From: Halovenus aranensis
GTDB lineage: Archaea; Halobacteriota; Halobacteria; Halobacteriales; Haloarculaceae
Assembly: GCF_900100385.1 (NCBI RefSeq)
Contig: NZ_FNFC01000008.1
Coordinates: 62,001-126,000, forward strand
DNA length: 64,000 nucleotides
Direction: 5' to 3'
Shown here: piece after piece, positions 18,087-27,014 of the stretch
Numbering within the stretch: position 1 is the stretch's first letter
Layout of the letters: every line of letters starts with the position of its first letter
Notes under the pieces: model-generated
Database searches by the model: none
What the model was told of the DNA's origin: nothing
Seen by the model: the letters and a program-made list of their open reading frames with translations, nothing else
Made by a program: the position numbers and the translations under genes

Positions 18087-18938
18087 ATGACACGACAGGC
18101 CCGAGACCCTGACGCCCTTCGTGCCAGAGCAGGTGTCGTCGGCGACCCCGGTCAGGACCAGCACTTCTTGGTCGACGACCGCGTGCTGGACCGTCTGCCG
18201 GGCTATCTCACCGAAGTCGGTGGTGACACGTCCCACGTGCTCGAAATCGGCGGCGGAACCGGTGCGCTGACAGACCGACTCTGTGCCGTCGCCAACAGCG
18301 TGACCGTCATCGAGCGCGACGCACGCCTTGCGTCGTTCCTCCGGGAGGAGTTCGCCACCGAGTGCGCCGAGGGGACGCTGACCGTCATCGAGGGTGATGC
18401 CCTCGAAGCGGAGCTCCCGTCGGTTACTGCGTCGGTCTCGAATCTCCCGTACGGCGCGTCGAGCGAAATCGCCTTCCGGCTGTTGCCCCGGGGCGTGCCG
18501 CTGGTGTTGATGTTCCAGCGGGAGTTCGCCGAGCGGATGGCAGCCGGCCCCGGTGACGACGAGTACGGGCGACTCTCGGTGACGGCGAATCACTACGCCG
18601 ACGTGGAACTCGTCGAGACGGTACCGCCCGAGGCGTTCGACCCACAGCCCGCAGTCGAGAGCGCCGTTCTCAGGACTGCCCCCCGCGAGCCGTCGTACTC
18701 GGTCCCGGACGGCGAGTTCTTCCGGACGTTCCTGAAGGCAATCTTCACACAGCGCCGGAAGACGATGCGCAACGCCGTCAGGAACACGACCCACATTTCG
18801 GGGTTGGACGACGGCGATGCGGTCGTGGACGCGGCCGACGAAGAGCTGATGGGTCGCCGGGCCGGGTCGGTGTCGCCGGCCGAGTTCGCACAGCTCACCC
18901 GCCTCGCCTGGGAGGTCGGCGACCCGGACACGCAATGA
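18087..18938 (+). CDS. rsmA: 16S rRNA dimethyladenosine transferase
   Basis: A 283-residue KsgA/Dim1 protein. QDQHFLVDDRVLDRL replaces the usual GQHFL start region. SAM motif I is VLEIGGGTGALTDRL, motif II VIERD, and the catalytic motif IV is SNLPYGASSEI. It dimethylates the two adenines near the 3' end of 16S rRNA. It starts 21 nt after DUF655 and overlaps the next gene by 4 nt. Confidence 0.94.
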   Translation: MTRQARDPDALRARAGVVGDPGQDQHFLVDDRVLDRLPGYLTEVGGDTSHVLEIGGGTGALTDRLCAVANSVTVIERDARLASFLREEFATECAEGTLTVIEGDALEAELPSVTASVSNLPYGASSEIAFRLLPRGVPLVLMFQREFAERMAAGPGDDEYGRLSVTANHYADVELVETVPPEAFDPQPAVESAVLRTAPREPSYSVPDGEFFRTFLKAIFTQRRKTMRNAVRNTTHISGLDDGDAVVDAADEELMGRRAGSVSPAEFAQLTRLAWEVGDPDTQ

Positions 18939-19525
18939 CTGACGACGAGCACCCACAGCTGACCGAACTCAGAGAGCTCGACCAGGTCTACCAGCCCGCC
19001 GAGGACTCACATCTGCTCGCGTCGACAGCCGCCGCCGACATCGACGGAGGGGCATCTGTCCTCGACGTTGGCACCGGCGCTGGCTACGTCGCCGACTACA
19101 TCCGAGAAGAGAGCGGTGCGTCGGTCGTCGGCGTCGACCTGAACCCCATGGCCTGCGAGCAGGCCCGCGGTCGCGACCTTGCGGTTCTCAGAGGCGACCT
19201 CGTCTCGCCGTTCCGGGCAGCTACGTTCGATGTGGTCTGTTTCAATCCGCCCTATCTCCCAGACGCGCCCGAGGGAGTATGGGACGACTGGATGGAGCAG
19301 GCAATCACAGGAGGGGAAGACGGCCGAGCGGTCATCAGAGAATTTCTGGCCGATGTCGGGCGTGTTCTCCGGCCCGACGGGAGTGTCTACCTGCTGATTT
19401 CGACGGTGACCGGTCTTGAGGATGTTCGATCACTGGCGGCCGACAACGGGTTCGGGTCGAAGGTAATCGCCGAGAAGTCGGAATCCTTCGAGACGCTGAT
19501 TGTGTTGCGTTTGTCCCCTGAGTAA
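18935..19525 (+). CDS. HemK-family protein-(glutamine) methyltransferase
   Basis: A 196-residue methyltransferase with YQPAEDSHLLA at the start, motif I VLDVGTGAGYVADYI, and the catalytic NPPY motif (CFNPPYLPDAPEG), the hallmark of PrmC/HemK2 enzymes acting on the GGQ loop of release factors. The archaeal counterpart (with Trm112) modifies aRF1. The 4-nt overlap with rsmA places it in the translation-related operon. It is the last gene of that operon. Confidence 0.87.
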   Translation: MTDDEHPQLTELRELDQVYQPAEDSHLLASTAAADIDGGASVLDVGTGAGYVADYIREESGASVVGVDLNPMACEQARGRDLAVLRGDLVSPFRAATFDVVCFNPPYLPDAPEGVWDDWMEQAITGGEDGRAVIREFLADVGRVLRPDGSVYLLISTVTGLEDVRSLAADNGFGSKVIAEKSESFETLIVLRLSPE

Positions 19526-19699
19526 GCCCCCACTTCCGCGCCAATAGAAACCGAGCATCGGATTCTTACCGCGGTGATGCTTTCCATATCAAGCATCGTT
19601 CTCGTGGTCTGACCGCTGTCGGCTGGCCTGTATATAAATCCCTGACAGATACAGGTCGACAGTACAAACTTATCAATCGCAGTTCTACTCGCTGATGCG

Positions 19700-20233
19700 A
19701 TGTCATACGACAAGAACTCCGAGGTCATCGGCAAGTACATAGTTGCTTTTATTGAATCAGCGGGAGAGGTGTCACCAGTGTTCGAGCGGAAAATGCAGAA
19801 TATGTTCGACGAACGTATCGGCACAGTCAACGCCGATGAGTGGTACGACACAGAGAGTGTTGTCGAAACATATCAACAGGTTCTCTCAGAGGTCGGCGAA
19901 CAATCAGTGATGAAGGCTGGTCAGCAAAACGCCGTTGTGGTTCAACCCCCGGCCGATGAGGGACTGAAAGCCGCACTCGAACACCTCAATGAGGAACACA
20001 GGCAAGCGTTCCGAGACAGCCACAAGGAGTATCCTGCTGGACGGTACACGTTCGATATTCAGGAACGAGACGCTCATCTCGGTGTCGACAACGACTATCC
20101 ATTCCCGAGGCCGTTCGTCCACGGGTTTTACCAGAAGTTTATCGACCTCTACGGCCCCGGTGATTCCAGTGCCGACCTGGATGAGACAGCGCCCCGACCG
20201 AACGAGCAGTTTGCTTGGGAAGCCACCTGGTAA
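19700..20233 (+). CDS. Protein of unknown function, AT-richer than neighbours
   Basis: A 177-residue soluble protein (starts MSYDKNSEVIGKYIVAF). I recognise no family. The layout (ADEWYDTESVVETYQQVLSEVGEQSVMKAGQ) faintly recalls small sensor domains in which a WY..E....Y segment precedes a VGE..L...G segment, but this is pattern impression only. A TATATAAAT box lies at 19631-19639 and another candidate (ACTTATCA, 19669-19676) sits at leaderless distance. It ends 6 nt before the convergent Bat-type regulator. Codon usage is less GC-rich than flanking genes, which suggests acquisition or low constraint. Confidence 0.7.
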   Translation: MSYDKNSEVIGKYIVAFIESAGEVSPVFERKMQNMFDERIGTVNADEWYDTESVVETYQQVLSEVGEQSVMKAGQQNAVVVQPPADEGLKAALEHLNEEHRQAFRDSHKEYPAGRYTFDIQERDAHLGVDNDYPFPRPFVHGFYQKFIDLYGPGDSSADLDETAPRPNEQFAWEATW

Positions 20234-20239
20234 TCAGGT

Positions 20240-20950
20240 TCACTCGTCGTCTCTTTCGTACGAATCGTGAGCGTCATACCTATCACTCATTGATAAGTTC
20301 TCTGCCCCGTGGGGCTCTGGTTCCGGGAGTGTCGTATCTACTAGGGCCTCTACAGCCCGTCGAATCCGCTCGGAAACTGCCTGACTTGAGACACCGAGTT
20401 CATCTCCGAGCGACGACAGCGTCGTGTCCCGCGGGACCGAAAAGTAGCCCCGCATGCTGGCGAGTCGAACTGCTTCCAGTTGTGCTGGTGTCAATCCGTT
20501 CGGATACAGTTTCTCAATTGTTGGACGGTCGTTGAGTTCCATCTGAACCCCCATCTCCTCACATCTGTCTTTGAACTCTCGTAGACCACGCTCGGAGGGA
20601 AAGGTCAATTGGATTGTCCAGTCACCGCCGCTGCTTCGAGCAGTACTGAACGACCCGCCGCATTCGACGGCCGCTTTCGTTGTCCGGACATCGATAACGT
20701 CGGGATCGTGGTAGAGATAATAGGTCACCCTCTCACCACTTTCACCTAATTTTATCGCATCGGCAACAGTTGAGTCCCACTCAAGTAGAGATTCAAGCGA
20801 GGACTGCTCCGCGCAGTAAAAATCCGTAATCGTACGGAGTGGATATGTCGGCGTGAACGTGACTGAGTTGACAACTGCTGTCATTTCGTTTCTCTCAGCG
20901 AGCGTCGGAAGCAGGAACTCTGTTCCAAGGTCGAAATCGAAGTGTTCCAT
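20240..20950 (-). CDS. Bat-type HTH-10 transcriptional regulator
   Basis: A 236-residue protein. The C-terminus has the HTH_10 (bacterio-opsin activator) domain: NGLTPAQLEAVRLASMRGYF, PRDTTLSSLGDELGVSSQAVSERIRRAVEALV. The N-terminal half resembles the small-ligand or BAT-associated domain common in haloarchaeal regulators. Target genes are unknown; the convergent unknown gene is the nearest candidate. The start could also be the ATG at 20884 (MTAVVNSVTFTPTYPL). A TTTATACG box at 21016-21023 would give the longer form a ~45-nt leader. Confidence 0.87.
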   Translation of the reverse strand: MEHFDFDLGTEFLLPTLAERNEMTAVVNSVTFTPTYPLRTITDFYCAEQSSLESLLEWDSTVADAIKLGESGERVTYYLYHDPDVIDVRTTKAAVECGGSFSTARSSGGDWTIQLTFPSERGLREFKDRCEEMGVQMELNDRPTIEKLYPNGLTPAQLEAVRLASMRGYFSVPRDTTLSSLGDELGVSSQAVSERIRRAVEALVDTTLPEPEPHGAENLSMSDRYDAHDSYERDDE

Positions 20951-21139
20951 ACCGTCTTAATCCCCCGGTTCTTATCTGCAGCTACGGACCGCTCTCGTCC
21001 AACATCACAACCCATTCGTATAAATATTTTAACTATTTTGATTTCCACACACAGACCGAAGACGGAACATCGACTTTTCTCGGCTGTCGTCAATGTCGAT
21101 TAGTCTGTCACGCCAGTCGCTCAGTTCTGTTACCGTCGC

Positions 21140-21460
21140 TCAACTGTATCCTCGCCATCGGGTACCACACTCCTTGCATTTGAAAAATCGTGTCGGCGGT
21201 TCGTCCGCCGAGGCCGTCTGCTTGATGGTGTACCACGCCTCGTCGTGGCCACACTCGTCACAGACCACGTCGGTCGCCGTTGGCTTTCCCTCGAAGCCGG
21301 CGTCTTCGGAGGTTTCGATAAGCTCTTCGCCGGTCTGTTCTTCCGTCGAGATGAATGCCTCGGTGTCGGCCTCCTGTTCGGCGCTGGCTCCACAGTCGGT
21401 ACAGACCATGACGCCGTCTTCCTTTTTCATCATCGAGCCGCAGTCGTCACAGAACTGCAT
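21140..21460 (-). CDS. tfs: Transcription elongation factor TFS
   Basis: A 106-residue archaeal TFIIS homologue. An N-terminal zinc ribbon (CDDCGSMM...CTDCGA) and a C-terminal ribbon (CDECGHDEAWYTIKQ...FFKCKECG) are present. The acidic cleavage hairpin is intact as ADEPPTRFF, with the catalytic Asp-Glu pair. It rescues backtracked RNA polymerase by stimulating transcript cleavage. A TTTAAGAAG box 25-30 nt upstream gives it its own promoter. Confidence 0.95.
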   Translation of the reverse strand: MQFCDDCGSMMKKEDGVMVCTDCGASAEQEADTEAFISTEEQTGEELIETSEDAGFEGKPTATDVVCDECGHDEAWYTIKQTASADEPPTRFFKCKECGTRWRGYS

Positions 21461-21505
21461 GTATCTGGAGGTCTGTCTCTTACCTTCTTAAACTCCGGGA
21501 TTATT

Positions 21506-22159
21506 TCACTCGTTTTGAAGCTTCTCGCGCTCTGCCACAATCGGGCAGTCGACGACCCGGACCGTCTCCATATCGAGGAACTCGACGATATCCGTTCCCT
21601 CGTGGGCACAGGCGACATCGGGCGGCGGCGAGAAGTGCTCGCACTGCTCGCAGTAGGCGTGTTTCGACACGTCCGCGAAGTTCCGGTCGTAGTTGCCCTC
21701 GGCACCGCGGGCGTCCGCGCTCGCGAGGTCTTGCCAGACCACGTCGGGGTCGATACCTTCTGTGTCGCGGCGCTCGAACAGCGAGTCGTTCTCCTCGAAG
21801 GGGTCGCCGTCCCGTTGTTCGGTATCCCCCAGTGGGTCGGCCTCGACATCCGGTCGCCGCCCGACGTCCAGGTTCATGCCGTCGCGGTCGAGGTCGTCGT
21901 CGAGCGCGGTGGTGCCGTCGTCAATGGCTTCTTGTTCGGATTCTGCCGGTTCGGGGCCCAGACTGCCGCGCGGCCCGTCTTCGAGTCCGTACTCGTCGAC
22001 CCAGTCGTCTTCTGGCTCGGCGCCGTCGGCCTGCGTGTCGTCGGCCGTCTCCGGCTCGTCGTCTTCGGGGCCTGTGTCTGAGAGCCGCTCGAAGGGGTCG
22101 CCCTCCCGGTCGGCGGCGTCGGCGTCGAGACGCTCGAATGGGTCTTCGTCGTCGCTCAT
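21506..22159 (-). CDS. Acidic protein with DPFERL repeats and a C-terminal zinc site
   Basis: 217 residues. The N-terminal 130 are highly acidic and low-complexity, with repeated DPFERL/DPFEE/LFERR motifs (residues 6-11, 21-26, 119-130). The C-terminal ~50 contain four cysteines (170, 173, 184, 205) in a CxxC...C...C arrangement likely to bind zinc. It overlaps the upstream coiled-coil gene by 4 nt. No enzymatic signature is present; an adaptor with short linear binding motifs is a reasonable inference. Function unknown. Confidence 0.75.
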   Translation of the reverse strand: MSDDEDPFERLDADAADREGDPFERLSDTGPEDDEPETADDTQADGAEPEDDWVDEYGLEDGPRGSLGPEPAESEQEAIDDGTTALDDDLDRDGMNLDVGRRPDVEADPLGDTEQRDGDPFEENDSLFERRDTEGIDPDVVWQDLASADARGAEGNYDRNFADVSKHAYCEQCEHFSPPPDVACAHEGTDIVEFLDMETVRVVDCPIVAEREKLQNE

Positions 22160-23049
22160 CGCTGCTCACCAGATTCGAGCTGGGAGGCGACGGTCAGGGT
22201 CGGGTCGCCGAACCAGCCGCTCGCGGGTTCGACGTTTGTCACCGTCGCATCACAGTGCGGGCAGTGTGGGTCGGTCAGCAGCGAGACGATGACGTTGTGG
22301 CCGCAGTTCTCGCAGTTTGCGTGCTCGATGTCCGCCCGTGCCGCGGCGCGCTTGATTCGCTCGACGGCCTCCAGCCCGCTCGATGATTGCTGTGCCTCGC
22401 GGAGGTCACTGACGACCCAGGCCACCGTCTGGAGTCGGTCTTGCATCTCGTCCAGCCGGTCGCCGTGGCTATCGAGTCGCTCACCCTGGTCCGGGACCGT
22501 CTCGTCGTAGCGCTTGCGCAGGTCTTCGAGTTCCGTCCGGAGTGTCTCGATTTCGGCGTGGAGCTGTGGGACCTCCTCCAGCTCGGTGTGGGTGTGGTCC
22601 GCGGCTGCCTTTCCGTCGGCCTCTTTTTTGAGCTGGATGACCCGCTGGCGAACGTCTTGAATTTTGTCGTCGAACTCCTCCTCGACAGTATCGATACGGC
22701 TGCCGAGCTGTCGCTGTACTCCGTTTGTCGCCTCCGTCACGCGGTCGGTCACAAGCTCCTCGACGCGTGTCTGGACAGCTTCGGCGACCGCGGCGTCGAC
22801 CTCGTCGGCGACGACCGCCTCCATGTCGTCGGCGATATTTGCCTCGACAGTCTCGGCCACGTCTTCTGTCTCGACGCGCAGCGAGTCGCCGTCTATGTCC
22901 CCCTCCAGTTGCCTGACGGCCTGATACGAAGCGAGCAGCTGGGACACCATCGTTTCCCTGTCCACGTCGGCGGCTGACGCCTCCTCGTCGAGCCAGTCGA
23001 CGAGGTCCCGCGGAAGCTCGACCGACACCGTCAGTTCCTCGCTTGCCAT
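22156..23049 (-). CDS. Ribbon-helix-helix / coiled-coil / zinc-ribbon protein
   Basis: 297 residues in three parts. Residues 1-45 are a CopG-like ribbon-helix-helix domain (LTVSVELPRDLVDWLDEEAS...). Residues ~55-235 are long acidic coiled coil. Residues 246-266 hold CxxC...CxxC (Cys246, 249, 263, 266), a zinc ribbon. This suggests a DNA-binding, multimerising scaffold. It lies 64 nt downstream of the HTR-like gene and is translationally coupled to the acidic zinc protein. I do not know a characterised homologue. Confidence 0.78.
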   Translation of the reverse strand: MASEELTVSVELPRDLVDWLDEEASAADVDRETMVSQLLASYQAVRQLEGDIDGDSLRVETEDVAETVEANIADDMEAVVADEVDAAVAEAVQTRVEELVTDRVTEATNGVQRQLGSRIDTVEEEFDDKIQDVRQRVIQLKKEADGKAAADHTHTELEEVPQLHAEIETLRTELEDLRKRYDETVPDQGERLDSHGDRLDEMQDRLQTVAWVVSDLREAQQSSSGLEAVERIKRAAARADIEHANCENCGHNVIVSLLTDPHCPHCDATVTNVEPASGWFGDPTLTVASQLESGEQR

Positions 23050-23113
23050 TACCTGATATATTCAAACCGGATAGTTAAGCGTTTGCCGTCGATATCACGA
23101 ATCGATACGGCCG

Positions 23114-23953
23114 TCACCTGATTTTCCGCACGTCGCTGATGTCGAATCCGGCCTCTCCGAGGTCGGTCTCGAACTTGACGATGTTGTCTTCTTCGAGCTG
23201 TGAGAGCACGCCTCTGAAGTTTTTGACCACCAGCGTTCGCGCTCGTGCCGAACCGCCGGTCTCCCATTGGAACTGGAGCGTGCCGGAACAGTTGTCGATG
23301 AGTTGGCCATGCTCTACCTCGTTTAGCGTCTCGAAGTTGACGTGGATAAGGATGAGCGCGCCCCACTCGTAGGCTGCCTTCGCCAGCCCTTTGGTCACAT
23401 AATTTATGTCTGTCCACTCGATATTGTCGCCGGCGGCCGCGACGAGGTCTGAAAAGGAGTCGATGATGACGAGGTTTCCGGGCGCGCGCCTGCTAACGGT
23501 GTCACCGAGTGCACTCAGCAGCGTCTCGCGGTCCTCGTGGCGTTTTCGAAGCGCGGTAATATCGGTTGTCTCATCGGCGTACCAGGAGCGCGGGACTGGA
23601 CTCCTGTGGAAGTAGTTTTGTGAGAGCGAAACGAACTCCACCTCGTCGAACCCACGGCGGCCGATTTCCGTGTCCATCGACATATCTATCTCGGCCTCGA
23701 TCTGGTCGCGCTCGTGGGTGAACGAGAGGTAATGGATTGCACCCGGAAGCGTCGCATCGGCCGCGAGGTCACCGTAATGCAGGTCGAACAGGTCGTCGCC
23801 GGTCTGTGCGAGCCCGTTCATCACCGCGGTCGTGTACAGAAACTCGCGCGCGCCAGCACCGGCCTCACCCGAGAGCAAAACGACGCTCCCGCGCGGTGCC
23901 CCGCCCCCGATTGTGCTGTCCAGTCGGTCGATACCGAAGGGAATCAGCTCCAT
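23114..23953 (-). CDS. RecA/KaiC-superfamily HTR-like protein with degenerate Walker A
   Basis: A 279-residue RecA-fold protein (LIPFGIDRLDSTIGGGAPRGSV start, typical of GvpD/KaiC-like proteins). The P-loop position reads LLSGEAGAGAREF: the GK[ST] lysine and threonine are replaced by Ala-Arg. A Walker B-like strand remains (LVIIDSFSDLV). It therefore probably does not hydrolyse ATP in the standard way and may be a structural or sensory partner. First gene of a three-gene unit; divergent from purN-purH. TATA box at 23977. Confidence 0.85.
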   Translation of the reverse strand: MELIPFGIDRLDSTIGGGAPRGSVVLLSGEAGAGAREFLYTTAVMNGLAQTGDDLFDLHYGDLAADATLPGAIHYLSFTHERDQIEAEIDMSMDTEIGRRGFDEVEFVSLSQNYFHRSPVPRSWYADETTDITALRKRHEDRETLLSALGDTVSRRAPGNLVIIDSFSDLVAAAGDNIEWTDINYVTKGLAKAAYEWGALILIHVNFETLNEVEHGQLIDNCSGTLQFQWETGGSARARTLVVKNFRGVLSQLEEDNIVKFETDLGEAGFDISDVRKIR

Positions 23954-23976
23954 ACATCACAGATGCCGTCTGTTCG

Positions 23977-23984
23977 TATAAATA
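23977..23984 (-). promoter_or_regulatory. TATA box of the HTR-like operon
   Basis: TATTTATA on the minus strand is 24-31 nt upstream of the ATG at 23953: a strong, leaderless-type promoter. The divergent purN-purH promoter shares this ~130-bp spacer. Confidence 0.7.
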
Positions 23985-24085
23985 GCTGGGATGTGTGCGG
24001 GTGGACGAGCAGTGTATCTGTGACTCGTGCTCGACGCCTGCAAGAAGTCGGAACGCCTTTGGAGTGGCCCCACGCCCACTCGTGT

Positions 24086-25693
24086 ATGAAACTCGCCGGG
24101 ATGGCAAGCAACCGGGGGCGGAACCTGATGAACATTGCCGACCGCGAGCCTGGGGGCGCTACGTTCGAGGTCATCGTGACCAACGACGACAGCGCGCCGG
24201 TGCTCGAGGCGGCCAAAAAACGCGGCATCGACACCGCTGTCGTCGAACGCGCCGACGGCGAATCTCGTCGCTCTCACGAGCGCCGAATCGTCGAAACACT
24301 CACTGAGTGCGATATCGACCTGATCTGTCTCGACGGCTACATGCGGATTCTCTCGGATACGTTCCTCGACGAGATGCCGACGACCCTCAACGTCCACCCG
24401 TCGATACTTCCCTCGTTTCCGGGAACGGACGCCTGGGGCGACGCCCTCGAGACCGGCGTCTCGGTTACGGGCTGTACCGTCCACGTCGTCACCGACGCCA
24501 CCGACGAAGACGGCAACGTCGTTGAGGAGCAAGTCGACGGCGGCCCAGTCGTGACTCAGGAACCGGTGCCAGTCTACGAGGGAGACACTGCTGCGGAACT
24601 CAAAGAGCGCGTGCTCTACCAGGGTGAATTCACTGCTTATCCCCGGGCAGTCAAGTGGTTCGCAGAGGGAGACGCGACTGTCGGGGACGGCTCGGTGCGT
24701 GTCGACGCAGACGACGGCGGACAGTTCCCCGCCCGGCGACTCTCCACCGGCGACAGACAGACCACACTCCGGTACGGCGAAAACCCACACCAGGACGGCG
24801 CGCTCTACGCGGAGTACGGCGTCGAGGAGGCGAGCGTCGTCGACGCACCACAGCTCAACGAGGGCGCGAAGGCACTCTCGTACAACAACTACAACGACGC
24901 CGATGGAGCGCTGAATCTCATCAAAGAGTTCGATGAGCCGGCTGCGGCAGTTATCAAACACACCAACCCAGCGGGCTGTGCGACTGCCGAGACGCTGGCA
25001 GACGCCTACGAGCAGGCGCTTGCGACCGACCCGATGAGTGCATTCGGCGGCATCGTCGCGCTCAACCGCGAGTGCGACGCCGCCACCGCCGAGCAAATCG
25101 TCGACTCCTACAAGGAAGTCGTCGTCGCTCCCGGCTACACCGACGACGCACTCGACGTGCTCTGTGAGAAAGGGAACCTCCGCGTGCTCGATGTGGGCGA
25201 GCTCGGCGAGCGGACCGATAGATTCACAGAGAAGTCGCTGGTTGGCGGCCGACTCGTCCAAGAGCGCGACCGCCAGACCGTGACCGCCGAGGACCTGGAT
25301 GTCGTCACCGAGCGCGAGCCGACAGACGAGCAGATTCGGTCGATGCTGTTCGCCTGGCAGACGATAAAACACGTCAAGTCGAACGCCATTCTGTTCGCCG
25401 ACGGCACCGAGACCGTCGGAATCGGCATGGGGCAGGTGTCTCGCGTCGACGCCGTCCGTCTGGCCGCGATGAAAGCCGACGAACACGCCGAGGGCAAAGA
25501 CGCACAGGGTGCAGTCATGGCTTCAGACGCCTTCTTCCCGTTCCCCGACGGTATCGAACACGCCGCCGAAGCAGGTATCGACGCGGTTATCCAGCCCGGC
25601 GGGTCGAAAAACGACGACGCCGTCATCGAGGCCGCAAACGAGCACGGAATGGCGATGGTCTTCACCGGAAACCGGTGTTTCCGTCACGACTGA
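24086..25693 (+). CDS. Fused GAR transformylase (PurN) - AICAR transformylase (PurH C-domain)
   Basis: A 535-residue two-domain enzyme. Residues 1-~195 are PurN: KLAGMASNRGRNL, LDGYMRILSDTFL, the catalytic NVHPSILPSFPG and VDGGPVVTQEPV. From ~205 on it is the AICAR transformylase half of PurH: TTLRYGENPHQDG, KALSYNNYNDADGA, KHTNPAGCATAE with the catalytic Lys-His, and AFGGIVALNRE. The IMP cyclohydrolase (MGS-like) domain of bacterial PurH is absent, so a separate PurO-type cyclohydrolase is expected elsewhere. It carries out formyl-folate-dependent steps 3 and 9 of purine synthesis. Earlier in-frame ATGs lie in the neighbouring gene. Confidence 0.93.
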   Translation: MKLAGMASNRGRNLMNIADREPGGATFEVIVTNDDSAPVLEAAKKRGIDTAVVERADGESRRSHERRIVETLTECDIDLICLDGYMRILSDTFLDEMPTTLNVHPSILPSFPGTDAWGDALETGVSVTGCTVHVVTDATDEDGNVVEEQVDGGPVVTQEPVPVYEGDTAAELKERVLYQGEFTAYPRAVKWFAEGDATVGDGSVRVDADDGGQFPARRLSTGDRQTTLRYGENPHQDGALYAEYGVEEASVVDAPQLNEGAKALSYNNYNDADGALNLIKEFDEPAAAVIKHTNPAGCATAETLADAYEQALATDPMSAFGGIVALNRECDAATAEQIVDSYKEVVVAPGYTDDALDVLCEKGNLRVLDVGELGERTDRFTEKSLVGGRLVQERDRQTVTAEDLDVVTEREPTDEQIRSMLFAWQTIKHVKSNAILFADGTETVGIGMGQVSRVDAVRLAAMKADEHAEGKDAQGAVMASDAFFPFPDGIEHAAEAGIDAVIQPGGSKNDDAVIEAANEHGMAMVFTGNRCFRHD

Positions 25694-25758
25694 TTGGCTG
25701 GTCGGCTTGCCAAAGGGTAAACCTACCTGCTCCCAAGCCGGGAACAGTTCCGTAGCCA

Positions 25759-26961
25759 ATGTCGCTTATCACGTCGATTCGAGCAGAAGCCGCGAGCCTG
25801 CTCGGTGAAGGCAAAGGGAAGGTACTCGGCCCGGTCGCGGTCGGATGGGGGTTGCTGGTCGGGACGCGGATGGTGTATCCGGTCGTGTTACCCAGCCTAC
25901 AGGAGATGTTCGGGCTCTCACTGTCGACCGCGGGCTTGCTCGTCACGGTTCTCTGGCTCGGCTCTGCGGTCGGGCAACTGCCAAGCGGCGTCCTCACCGA
26001 CAGATACACCGAACGTCGGATGATGGTCACGGGCACCGTCACCGTCGCTACTGCTCTCTCGCTGGTCGTAGTCGCTCCCACCCCGATTCTTCTCTACTGC
26101 GCAACGGCGCTGGTCGGTGTCGGCCTGTCGCTGTATCCGATAGCCCGGATTACGATACTGACCGAGACGTATCCCGACCGACTCGGGAGCGCGCTGGGCG
26201 TGACAATGGCGACGGGTGACCTCGGCCAGACGGTCTTTCCACCGCTTGCAGGCGTTTTGACAGCCGTCCTGGCCTGGCAGTTTGGGTTCGGTGTGATGAT
26301 ACCGTTGCTGCTCACTGTGGGGCTGACACTCTGGGTGACACTCCCCGATACGTCGACGAACGACACCGACGAGACCGACCTCTCGGTCGAGCGACTCCGG
26401 TATATCCTCTCCGAACTCCGGAGTCCAGCGCTGGTGTTTATGACCGTGGTACTGTTCCTGTTCATCTTCGTCTGGCAGACGTTCTCGGCGTTCTATCCGA
26501 CCTATCTCGCAGACGAGAAGGGCCTCTCCGACACCATGGCCAGTGCGCTGTTTGGCCTGTTTTTCGGCTTTGGCGTCGTCGTCAAGCCACTCGCCGGCTC
26601 CGCATACGACCGCATCGGAATGCGGCGCTCGCTCGTTGCCGTGCTAGTCGGTCCGGTCGCCGGGCTCGTGTTGCTCCCGTTCGTCGATGGCATCTGGCCG
26701 CTCGTCGGTATCACAGCCCTGGTTAGCTCGATGCTCGGTACCGGCGCAATCACGCAGTCGTATCTGAGTGAACTGTTTGCCGACGACATGCGCGGAACGG
26801 GACTGGGCGTGGTACGCACCACCGCCGCGACACTCGGTGCGTCCGGGCCCGTCCTCTTCGGTATCGTCGCCGACAGAGGGTACTTCGACGAGGGATACCT
26901 CGCGCTGGCCGGGGTCATGGCGGTGATAATTTTGCTGACACTGCGCATGCCCGGCCGCTGA
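25759..26961 (+). CDS. Major facilitator superfamily transporter
   Basis: A 400-residue protein with 12 predicted membrane helices and the MFS signature between helices 2 and 3 (LPSGVLTDRYTERRMM, a GxLaDRxGRR variant). A short cytoplasmic acidic loop (TSTNDTDETDLSVERLRY) separates the two six-helix halves. The substrate cannot be inferred; closest in feel to nitrate/sugar-phosphate-like or efflux MFS. It stands between purN-purH and the presenilin-like gene on the same strand, but the spacing does not prove an operon. Confidence 0.85.
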   Translation: MSLITSIRAEAASLLGEGKGKVLGPVAVGWGLLVGTRMVYPVVLPSLQEMFGLSLSTAGLLVTVLWLGSAVGQLPSGVLTDRYTERRMMVTGTVTVATALSLVVVAPTPILLYCATALVGVGLSLYPIARITILTETYPDRLGSALGVTMATGDLGQTVFPPLAGVLTAVLAWQFGFGVMIPLLLTVGLTLWVTLPDTSTNDTDETDLSVERLRYILSELRSPALVFMTVVLFLFIFVWQTFSAFYPTYLADEKGLSDTMASALFGLFFGFGVVVKPLAGSAYDRIGMRRSLVAVLVGPVAGLVLLPFVDGIWPLVGITALVSSMLGTGAITQSYLSELFADDMRGTGLGVVRTTAATLGASGPVLFGIVADRGYFDEGYLALAGVMAVIILLTLRMPGR

Positions 26962-27014
26962 CGGCCACAGGCGTGCTTCGAAATGCTGAAACCGACGCCA
27001 GTCGACGCTCCCGT

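Noticed and set aside
23957-25486. Long minus-strand frame opposite purN-purH
   Set aside because: Shadow of a well-conserved two-domain enzyme on the other strand; no independent signals.
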